Shown here: piece by piece, positions 13,501 through 25,500 of the stretch | Numbering within the stretch: position 1 is the first letter of the stretch | Layout: each line of letters starts with the position of its first letter | From: Prosapia bicincta | Lineage: Eukaryota > Arthropoda > Insecta > Hemiptera > Cercopidae | Direction of reading: 5' to 3' | Assembly: GCA_036971475.1 (NCBI GenBank) | Contig: JBAIZL010000003.1 | Coordinates: 103,878,233-103,942,232 of the forward strand | DNA length: 64,000 nucleotides | The notes under the pieces: generated by a model | What the model was told of the DNA's origin: nothing | What the model saw: the letters and a program-made list of their open reading frames with translations, nothing else | Database searches by the model: none | Translations under genes and position numbers: made by a program

Positions 13501-16500
13501 TTGATGATGCTTATGAAGGAAAAATTGTTACAAGAGAATGGAATAGGATTTCTTTAAACCAAAGTATGAAGCAAAAACTACATATTATGTATTTTATTAT
13601 AGAAAAGTCTGTTTATGCAAATTCAAATGTAATAAGTAAAAAGGCTTGATACATCAATTTTAGTAATTTTATTTTGTTTAATAAACTTTGGTCTGGTTAA
13701 AGGAGGAGCCTTCCTTTCAATATAACAGCCTATTCCTTTCTTTTTTTTCTACATTGAAAAATGTTTTCTTTTTACATTTTGTGTTTTGATATCCTCATGT
13801 TAGGCATCCTGCTCTTTTCACTCCAGTTTATTCATTTAATGTGAAAGGCCACTCATTATTACACTTTTCACTTTAATGGTCACTACATTCGCTTTATTGA
13901 TCTCCGAAGGGTTTATGCGAAGAACTATAATTCATATGCAAAGTTTCTTTTCTTCAAGTTCTTAAACTGTACTGTTTTATAGAACAAATATAGGTTTACA
14001 TTTTACAAAAAAACATCTGGTATTACTTTTGTAAATATTGGTGTAATTGGAGGGAAAAAAATGACAGAGAGATTTTTCTACTCTGTTCTTTCATGTATTT
14101 GCAAGAATATCTTGAGTTTAGCTGTCTGAAGCTTCTATAGACTTTGTTTGGTATATTTGCCATTTCTTCTGTCTCCCTTGACTGCTTACGTCTGCCTATT
14201 TACTACACAATTATATCTTTAAGAAATAACAAATAGATTCCATTTTCGTAGACAAAATTTCACCTTGTTTTGAAATTGTATTGCTAATTTTGTAAATTAT
14301 GTAGAAACCTGATTAAGTATGGCATTTCTATGGCTGTTGTTTACAAATTCAATTTCAATTCTTGATAAACTGTTCTACTTTGTCATTGTCAGAGAGAAAC
14401 ATTCCTCCAAAATATTGTTTTAGTTCTGTGAACAAGTGTTATTTGTTAGGTGAGGTCAGAACCGTAAGGTGTACGGGATTGAACATTCCATTCAATTTTT
14501 TTTCAAAAGTTTAGTTATCTGAATTGAGTGATGAACAAGTATTCTATGGAGCAGAGAAATCCCCTTAGTCAGCTTTCCTCACATTTTTCTTTTTCTGATT
14601 GTTTGACCTAAATTTTTTAGAATATCACAGCAAAAAGTTGCAACTTTTGTCTCTTTGTATTTTTGTTTAAAAAATTTCTTTTGGATATTTTTGGAGCACA
14701 ATGAATTAATAACAATTATTTCCATTGATTACAAGTTCCTTTGACTTGTAAATTTTGTAGAGAACTTATATCCACCTATCCCCTGTAACTATAGACTTTA
14801 AACAATTTGAATTGAAAAACATTTTTAAATTCTTAAAATGCTCAACTAGTCAAACCATATGCAACAGCTAACCACCAATGGAATTCAGATCTCGAATGAC
14901 CTTCATGAAAAAGGATTTTCACATTTTTCGATTGGAGCTTGGAACAATTTACTAATTCTGTTCCTAATTATGACTCATTGCAACTTCAGTTTTGATGCTA
15001 CTAAGCTCAGATAACATATCCCCTAGAAATTCATAATAATTGTATCTTTCTTTTTCAAATATGCGTAGTATTTTAATTTTTCAAATTAAATAAATATCCG
15101 ACAATTAATGGTAGCAATTAGGAAACTTGTTTTTTTTTTAAAATATAAACTACTGATTCTTTTTTAAAAACACTAAAACTGTGGATTGATCTTAAAGGGG
15201 TTTATATAGGGGGGATTCATCTCAATGTTGAGTAAAGTAATTGTTTCAGAGGACAAATGACTGTTTGTATAAAGTTGTTCCTTATCCAGCCAGACTTATA
15301 TTACAAAATATTTATTTTTAAAATAAATAAGAAATTATCATGCTATTGTAGTGTTTTAAACATAATAATAGGGACTGCCAATTAAAACTGTTTAACAGGA
15401 TTATTTTGTGCTATAATTTGAGCGGGATAATTTGTTGAAACTATAGATTTGTTTTAAGCTACTAAACGCTATAATAGTTGACTATTTACTAGTAAAAGTG
15501 TTATTTTTATAAATCTTCTTTAAAAATGTTCAAAATCTTTAATTTTTTTTTAGCATCATTGTCGTAAATGTGGAGCTGTAGTTTGTGGACCTTGCTCTAG
15601 CAAACGATTCCTCTTGCCTAACCAATCCTCCAAGCCATTACGTGTTTGCTTAAACTGTTACGACTCTCTTTCCAGAGCTAAAGCACAACAGCACAATCCA
15701 TTCGATAATTCTTTCAATAAATCAGGTAAGCAATGGGTACATTGCAGGTTTGGTTAATTGTAGATTAAGAAAATAGATGAAAGTGCTTAGAATCTGTTGA
15801 GGTAATTAACAATTTAAGATAATTAGTATCTCTAATTATAAATGTGAAAGAATCTTAATTAGAATCTTAATTATAAACATTGTTGTATCTTTTACTTTTT
15901 TCATGATAGGAGTTCTTTATTTGATTAGTTACAATAATGAAGAATTTAATGACAGATTTTAGGTTATATACTTCAGAAGATATTTGTTATAGTTAAATAA
16001 AATCTTTAAGTTATTTAATGAGAATAACATTTAACTAAAATGCAAGAAGTTATAGTAAATGGAAAAAGTAAGGAATACTCAATTTTAAAACAAGTTGCAT
16101 TTTAAGAAACAGGCCCATTTTTTAAGGGTATGTCAATGTTGTCCAAGTATCCAGAAAAAAATGGATCAACTTCCATTTAGCTATACCAAAATGCTTGACC
16201 ATTTTATAATCAAATTATTATTTTTAATAGATTACTTTGTCATTACAAAGTCCAAAAATAATAATTTTAATTTCTATCTTTTTGCAACTCTGACAATAGT
16301 CATTTTTGTAAAACTGATTTTTTCAATTGCAATAATCTATATTATTGAGAAATGATAAGCCTTGGATTGTTGAAAGACCTGTTTTATGTAGAAACATAGT
16401 CTGAATATTGTTGCCAGTAAGTATTTAGTAAAAATAGCATTTAGAAAAATAATAATAAATCCACCAAACATTTTGACTTAAAAATGACAAATTTCAAGTT

Positions 16501-19500
16501 TTAAATATTTATAACTGCAAAAAGAAAACTAATGTTGGGCCTAATTTATTGTAGATGTTTATTTGAATAGACTTATTATATAACAAAAAATTACTTCCTT
16601 TATAATTCATTTGAGAATTCAAAATAAGTATTGAATAAATGATAAGGTTGAATATTGAGTTAAAGAAGTTTATTTAATTAGTGCAACATTTCGGCAACTA
16701 ATTCGTTGCCCTTATCAAGCCTCAAAACAATATTACATTGCTTATAAATATGCATATAAAATACAAGTACATAGGATCGTTTCATGTTTTCTTTGAACAT
16801 AGTAAAAGATTTTGGTATACATTTGATTTTGAAAATTTTATTATACTGGATAATGAGTCCAACTAGAAGAAATGTACTTTACTTATTCTGAAATTGTCCA
16901 TATTAAGAATGCTATCAACATTAAAAATTAAGTTATTTAGTATGTATTAGCCATTGTAGAATTTTTAAACATCCAAGAATTAGTTAGTGTTAATTTGTAT
17001 GGTTGATCTTTTTCTTATCGTGGTTTTGTTTTGTTATTTATGTTTGTATTTTATAAATAAATATTGTTGTTCCCTCAGTTTTGTTACTGTTTTTTAATTA
17101 TTTTTCAGATGAATTTATCGGTCACTACTTTGATGGGTTGTTTTAGTATATTGTTTCACTACAATTTTATTGAGTTTTTATTGAAGTTTTAAATTAATGT
17201 AGTGAGTATATTTGTATTTTATATGCGTATTTATAAGCTATTTAAAACTGTTTTCAGGCTTTATAAGGGCAACAAATTAGTCGTTGAAACGTTGCACTAA
17301 TTAAATAAACTTCTTTGAATCTTCTTTGATTAAAAATAATTTTTATTAAGTTGATTTACATATTTTTATTATGAACCTATTTTACGACATTCTCTTCAGA
17401 ATTATATTCTGTGCAAGTTTTGTTTACAAATGGTTTGTATTTGTTAATCACTTAACAAAGCTAAAGTAGTTTAAACCTACTTACTTTACTTTATCCAATG
17501 CCAGATCTTGGCATTTCTGCAATTCTCCTCCTAGCCGTCTAGTACAGACAATGCTGGCTTCAGTCTTCCACATCTTGCAATGCTGTGCAATTCCGAAGAT
17601 GTAGGGCATCCATCTTTTGGCAGTTGCACAGGGGGCAAATATCTGAGGCTGCTAATCCTATTTTATATAGATGGGCTTGCAGATAGTCATGGCCCGTAAG
17701 CATTCTAAATCTAGCAACATCTTCCATTCTAGATAGGCTATGTGGTATTAGCACTGTGTGCGCCAGGGCTCTCCATATCTTTCCAGCGCTCATTTCTTTT
17801 TGGCGTTCCCTTGTTTTTTCATTGATAGTAGGTTCAATCAGGCTTCTTGCTGTCAATAGAGATATAGGATTATTAGGCTGTGACAAGGTGTTTCTTTGCT
17901 AGCTGGTCTCTAACATCTACAGACAAAATATCAGTTAATTTTATGTAAAATATACTTCATGGTTCTTGAGCCATGGAGATAATATTAATGCAATTATACC
18001 TTTTCTTTGCAGATATGAAGGAACGCAGTGGATCTGCAGATTCATCAGGTGAGGAAGATTCAGATGAAGAAGATGAAAATGTGAATAGGTCTCTCAACAA
18101 TGATGCTACACCAGATCAGGTATGATAATTTGATGATTGTAAATACAGGGTAGTTTTATATTGTCAGTGCTGAGTGAAAGGAGGGTAAACAAAATTAAAA
18201 AAGCACCAGTATAATATTTTTTTAAAAAGAGTCTGTGATTTATTTGATAAATAATGTATTAAGTATTTCATAACAAATTGACGTTTAAAGTAATTTTTAA
18301 GCTTTTAAAAGCTTTGTTTTGTTATATACAAGTTAATATATATATATATATATATATGAAGTTAATATATTACTATTGTAAGTAATAAAGCAATAAAATA
18401 CACGCAAGATAACAAACAAAAATTAAATGAAGAATTAGATAGCATTACAAAAATAGCAATAGAAAATGGATACAACAAACAGCTTATAAAAAACATATAC
18501 AATAAATTTACAAAAAAACTTAACCTCAACACAACACTACAACCTGAACACAAAAATTATAAAAATAAAAATATCTACCTAAAATATAAATACACCAATA
18601 ACAAAATAGAAAAATTAACAAATATATTCAACAAAGAATACTACACTCCAACATACAAACCAAACAATAAAATAATAAAATATCTTAATAACACAAACCA
18701 CAAAACAAATTCAGAAAAACATAACCTATCAGGAATTTACAAAATTACATGTAACGACTGCAACACATTTTACATAGGGAAAACAACCAGATCATTTAAA
18801 ATAAGATTTGAAGAACATTACAAAGCATTCAAAAATTAAAATACAAAAGTATCAAATGTTGCAGCACACCTATTATCACATAAACATGAAATAACAAATT
18901 ACGAAAATAACCTAACCATACTTGAAATAAATAATAACCCAATAGAACTAAACTCACTAGAAAAATACCACATCTATAAAAACACACACAACAATTTAAT
19001 GAATCTACAGACCACATATACAAAAGACATACTATATAAAAACATTATACTCGCAAATCAAGAGAAAATGCGCGTCAACAAATACCAACATCACGGACCG
19101 AACATCTACACCAGAAAAATAATCAGTGATTCGACAATGGTCAAGTGACCGAAAGGTGCCTCATCACACAAGGTAAAATTATTGCACTTAGTGGTGGATA
19201 AAAGTATTTACAATAGTAATATATCAACTTCATAAATTCAGTGCAACGGAAAAATAATGGACAATGTAAAATATCAATATATATATGAGGAAAGTGTGAA
19301 CTAACAGAAGGAATTGAAAAATAAATGAAAATCATTGTATAAGAAATCATTGTATACTTATGCAAAAATAGACCTAAAAAATCTCACTGTTTAACACCAA
19401 GAAATATGAAGGTGGAAGTCAATCCAGGTTGAGCTGTGTTATCACTGGTGATGAATGTCGGTTCTTATGGTACAATCCAGAGACAAAATCCTAAAGATTG

Positions 19501-22500
19501 CCATGGTGGTCAAAGATCAGAAGAGCTTATTACATAAAAGGTAAACTGCATGCTTGTGTGCTTCTTCAATTACTCATAAAGTGTGATATTCTCCTGTCCA
19601 ATCAGAATACCAATATTTTTACAAAGTAATTTTGAAAGACTTTGAAAACAAGTTCTCCATATTCATGTAAACATTGCTGATAGTTGGATTCTTCATCATG
19701 ATAACACAACACCTTATACTGTCCTGTCTGTACAGCAACGTTTAACCTCATAATGAATTTTAGTACTAGCACAGCCACCCTATTTAGCCGAAATCACTCC
19801 GTGCAACTTTGACCTATTTCCAATAGTCAGAATGGCAGTCAAGGGACACCATTTTCAAATAGCAGATGTTCAAAATGCTGTGACAATGGTCTTAGAGGAC
19901 ATTCCAAAAGTTCCAGAAATGTTACCAGCAGTGGCAGAGTGTTAGAGCAGAAGGGGACTACTTTGAAGGAAATTACACTAAAAATGTATCAACATTAAAA
20001 AAAGGGAAATCATGAAGATTTAAAGAAAGTTATATAGGCTAGTAATATGACTTAGTGTTTATAATTAGAAAAAAGTAAACCCATGGACCAAAATAAACCT
20101 TAAAACAATTGACTTGCATCTACATTTGGTACCTAAAGCTAGTGGTTGATTAAATGACTGAAGGTATGCTAAATTCTGTAGAAATAAATTTCTAAAGTGT
20201 TGTACAAAAACAAGAAGAAACATTTAAAGATTGACTGGGGAATATTTTAAGTTATGTTTTTTAATAGAACAGAGGAAACAATTTCTAAAAGATAACAGAA
20301 AGGACAAGAGAAAAGAGAAAATTAGAGAACAGATACTACCAACTTTTGAAAAAAGTCAGACGTTACTAAAGCTTTACATTATTGTCATTAAAAAAAAAAA
20401 TAATGAAAAGGCAAAGGGGCATAATTTTCCTGTCAGTGGTACTTTATATCGCTGAAAAATTGATAATATTTTACTAGATTGGTAAAATATAAGTGATGAA
20501 AGTGTTTATTTTTTGCAATTACCTGAATCAATTACATTTGTATTATTATGACATTATTAATATTATTACATAAAGACTATTATTTATCAAGAAAACTGTA
20601 AGTAAGATGTGTTTATTGGGAAAACAATTTTTATTTTAGTTCTAATATATAAAAATAACTAATAATATAAAATAACTTATGTTGACTCAGTTACCAAGCC
20701 AAATTGGAAGAAGTAATGGCCAAAAGCTGTCCAAGTGGAAAGCAAGTGCACAACGCTTGTCTGACTTAATATTCTGTATGTTCAAAATTTGGTTTGACTG
20801 TGAATCATGTGCCAGTTTGTATCTATCCACTACAACTAAAATCCCAAAATCATAACTTTTTGTATGTTTTACACAGACTGAATTACCCAAAAATAAATAA
20901 TGCATGAGGATTCTAGATCTAGTTGCAAGAATAGCCTTGTGTGATGAGCAAACTGTGTTCTATGTCAGTCTGCTAGCAGCGTCACTGTTGACTGAAACTG
21001 TAATGTACAGTTCTTTCTTTGCACTTACCAAACTATTGTTATAAGGTTAATCATTAAAAGCTAAATTAAATATAATTTAAATTTAACAAAAGCATTAATG
21101 TTTAGAACCTTCTGATGACATTGTTTCAGTAAAAAAACAAGACTTCAAGGAATTTTTTATTTTAAGAAAAGGTTAATTGTTAAAACATTTAAACATGAAA
21201 TTTGAGTGAAATTGGTGTCTCATCAATTCTTCACATTAAAGAAAGAATGTAATTGATAAAATGGCCTCAACTATCAGCAGCAATATTAATTGGACTTTTC
21301 TAAATGAGAGTATATTATGACACTGAAACCATACTTGATACAGTTACATGGCATAACAGTCAAGGAACTGGAAATTTGAAATTCACTGAAGCCAAGATTC
21401 ACTAAAATAGTCCTGTAATGATTATCACGAGGACAGTGGTAATATGGATTTTAATTTGAACTGGCCTGTCCAGAGAATTTGTTCCTGAACCTATTATAAT
21501 GATTTCTGCTTAGATTTTAGGAGACTGTATGAAAATTTGCCTAAAATTCCAATTTATGTGCAAAAGTAATGTTACGTTCTTAACCGTGTCTAACAAATTG
21601 GATTTTAAACAGATTTTTAAAATTCTCTTTCACACGTGAATGAAAATAAATGTAACTTGTAAATAAAACTTGAAAATAAATGTAGCTCCAAAAATATTTC
21701 CAGCATTAAAGAATGTAACTTCAAATCATAACATTGACACATTTCATTGTACCTACTTTCAGACATCAAAATAAATATACAGTGAGGTAGAACATATTAA
21801 AACTGGTGAAAATTAATAATACATTTATAAAGCTAATTAAGCATTGAATGTTTTTGTTGGATACAGAAACTCAACCCTAACTGATATTGCTTCTAGAAGA
21901 GACTCGAACTTTTTACTGAATTCCATACACATACTCCATAATTCAGTTGGTTCAGGTTGACATTTTTTAATTTTCTGTTCAGTTCATGTTCAGAACTCAT
22001 TATGGTAATATACATGTTCATCAGTTTCAACGATTCATGTGATTTGGATTTAATTTGGTGATCTCCTACTCAGTTTTTTGTTAGAATATTTCAACTTTGT
22101 AAAAAAAGCAATGTTTTTAATGTTATCTATTGTATCATGTACTTAAGTTTTTTAACAACCCACTTCTCTTCGTTCTCTCACACTGACCACCTGTTCGGCA
22201 GTTGTCTTTTGTTTGAGTAAATTCACACTGCATTTATATTATATGCTGTTATTCTTTTATTTGAGTTAACAACACTTTACTAATAAACTTTTAGTAGCAT
22301 ACTTTGTTAGTGATTTGCTTATGAAAACTTGTGACAAAGTGATATTTGCAAAATGGTCTTGACCCTTAGCTCTCGATATTTTGAATAGGCTTTGCTTTCC
22401 CATTTGTAATTAGAAACAAATTCTTTACCTGCAAATTGCATATTGTTTATGGGAAATTTTGTTTTATTTTACATATGTAGGCAACTGTGCCATTTTTATT

Positions 22501-25500
22501 TATTAATGTTGTATGTATATGATTTTCTTACCTAATTTGTAGTTTTGCAGAGTATATCTTTTTTTAAAACAGTAGTTGAGTACTACTACTGTTCAAGACA
22601 ACTAAAGGCAGTATTGTTGTTGACAATGCTAAAGTGTTGTACAGTAATTCTCTTCCTACACTGCTTATTCCTGGTGTCACCAATAAGTTCCCTCACCAAG
22701 TTTTAGCAAAACCATTTTTTTTACAGGATTTTCTCTCCACTCCACCCATAAACTGGTTATATTTACAAATAACTGTTGGCTTAATTATTTTGTATATGAT
22801 ACCTGTTTTCCCTTTTCTTTAAAATTGTTCCACATTTTTTCACAAAGTGTACATATTAATGGCTACAATCTTATCATCTCTCCAAGTTAGAACCATTGCT
22901 CTCATAAGCTCTGATTCAGTTTTGTGGATTTTAGTTCAGCTGGTAGACCCTTTCTGTTGGTGTTAATCATTGTTCCAGTTGTATGAGCTCCTAAATTAAG
23001 TACTTCTAGACCTAGTTTATAGCTGGAATAAAACCTGTCTGTATAAATATGAAAGTCTCTTCTATTAGTGCTCTCAAATATACAGTAATACTCCATACTT
23101 ACACGATAGGTGGGGCCAAGCGATAACCGCGTAAGTCGAATTTGCATAGTTGGGGTATAATTTTACATACATTCACATAGGAATCATGATTAACTGGGAC
23201 CAAAGACTAAATAAACTAATAATTTAGAAGAAAAATGTGTAGGTATTAAAATCTTAAATACACAATACAATAAAAAATTATATTATATAGATACATATTG
23301 CAAAGAAGTGAGTAAAAAGAAGTTATTTTGACATAGAAAGATTCATAAAATCTAGTAAATTAGTTTGACAAAATGAAGGTTTTTTCTTCTCATGCAGAAT
23401 TCCCTTGTAACTCCCTAATTTTTGTTTGTTTTGTGGCAGAAATACGCTCATCGTCGGAGTCTATGTTTTCCTAAATTTGTAAGCCTTGCTCAATTAAACG
23501 CTTTTTGTCAAGTTTTTAACCGTCATTTCATCTCCTACATCAACTTGATCTAAAGAATCTACGTTTTTAAGGTTTTTGCTCTTGCTCACGCATTTCTATG
23601 AGCTCATCAATTAAATGTCAGCTCCTGGTGGTGTAAATACAGCAGTTTTTGAACGTCATCATTGTCCAATTCTAAATTGAGTTCTCTGGTAAAACTGACA
23701 ACTTCTTCAAACACATCAGCACTTTCATCAGATTCTGGCACTGATTCTGCTTGAGTGTCAGTGGCGAAAAAATAAAACACACCTTCTTCCTAATGCCATT
23801 CAAAGTTTTTTGTGTGAAATTTCATCCACGACTGTCCAATGATTCTTAAAGCATCTAAAACATTGATTTGTTTCCAAAATTTGACATACAATCACATAGG
23901 AATCATGTTTAATTGGGACCAAAGACTAGATAAATTTAGAAGAAAAGTGTAGTATTGAAATTTTAAATACAACAAAAACTAATATTATATACATACATAT
24001 GTCAAAGAAGTAAGTAAAAAGAAGTTATTTTGACATAGAAGGCTTTATAAAATCTAGTAAATTTGTTTGACGAATTGAAGTTTTTTTCTTTTTACACAGA
24101 ATTTCTTTGAAATTTGCTAATTTTTTTGTTTTGTGACAGAAATACGCTCATCATTGGAGTCTATGTTTTCCAAAATGTATAAGCTTTGCTCATTTAAACT
24201 TAGGCCTTTTGTCAAGTTTCTAACAATCATTTCATCTTCTACATCAACTGGATCTAAAGAATCTGGGTTTATAAGGTCTTGCCTTTGTTCACACATTTCT
24301 ATAAGCTTATCAATTGTCAGCTCCTGGTTGTGTACATCCAGCAGTTCTTGAACATCATCACTATCTACTTTTAAATTGAGTTGTCTGGGAAAACCGACAG
24401 CTTCTTCAATCACATTATGAATTTCATCAGACTCTGGCACTGATTCCGCTTGAGTTTCAGTGGTGAAAAAAAGACACATCTTTCTCCAAATGCCGTTTAA
24501 AGTTTTTTGTGAAATTTCATTCCAAGACTGTCCAATGATTCTCAAAGCATCTAAAACATTGAATTGTTTCCAAAAATCTTCATCAGAGAAATAGTTGTTC
24601 TGTCTAATAGCTTCATGCAGATGTGCATGTGATCTTCTTGTGTAATAAGCTTTAAATGTTTTGATAACTCCCTGATCCATCGGTTGAAGTAAATTATTTG
24701 TGTTTGGTGACAAAAATATCACTTTCACGAGTGTGTCAAAATTAGTTAAAGTAGTAGGAGGTTGGCCAGGCGCATGGTCAATTAATAGGAATTACTTTAA
24801 AAGGAATTTGTTTAGACCGACAATAACGTTTGACTTGAGGTATGAAATGATGACTAAACCAGTGCTTAAAAACGGAAGCTGTCACCCAAGCTTTCCAATT
24901 CAACTTCCAAATCACAAGCAAGCTAGCTTTAGAAATATTTTTTAATCACCTTGGATTTTCTGAGCAATTAGCTATAAGAGGTTGCAATTTATAGTTACCA
25001 GCTGTGTTTGCGCAAGCCATCACTGTCAATCTGTCTTCGGTGGCCTTAATACCTGGAAATATTTTCTCATCATGCCCTGTAAAAGTTCTTTTAGGCGTTT
25101 TGTTCCAGAACAGGCCAGTTTCTGCATAACTCAGAAGCTTGAATTAAACTGCGTAACTTGGAAATCGTGTAAGACGGAGTAGCGTAAGTTGAGGTATTAC
25201 TGTACTGACAGGGTGTAAAAAAATTACTTGATGTTATGGTAGGTTTGGCCTAACTAAAGATTGGTAGTTTGTGACCCATACTATGGTTCAAACACACTTA
25301 CATGACCAGTAAGGGTTTCAGCAAAGACATATACAAATACCCCATTTTGTGAGTTTCATGGGGCTGTATTTATTTAGATAAATCTCCGTTTGAATCCAAC
25401 TGTCGACTTATCATCACTGACAACTTCACCTGGAGTATAGTATTCTCTAAATTTGTCATCAGAGAGTGTAACAACATTAACAAAAAATTGCCCTCTAGTT

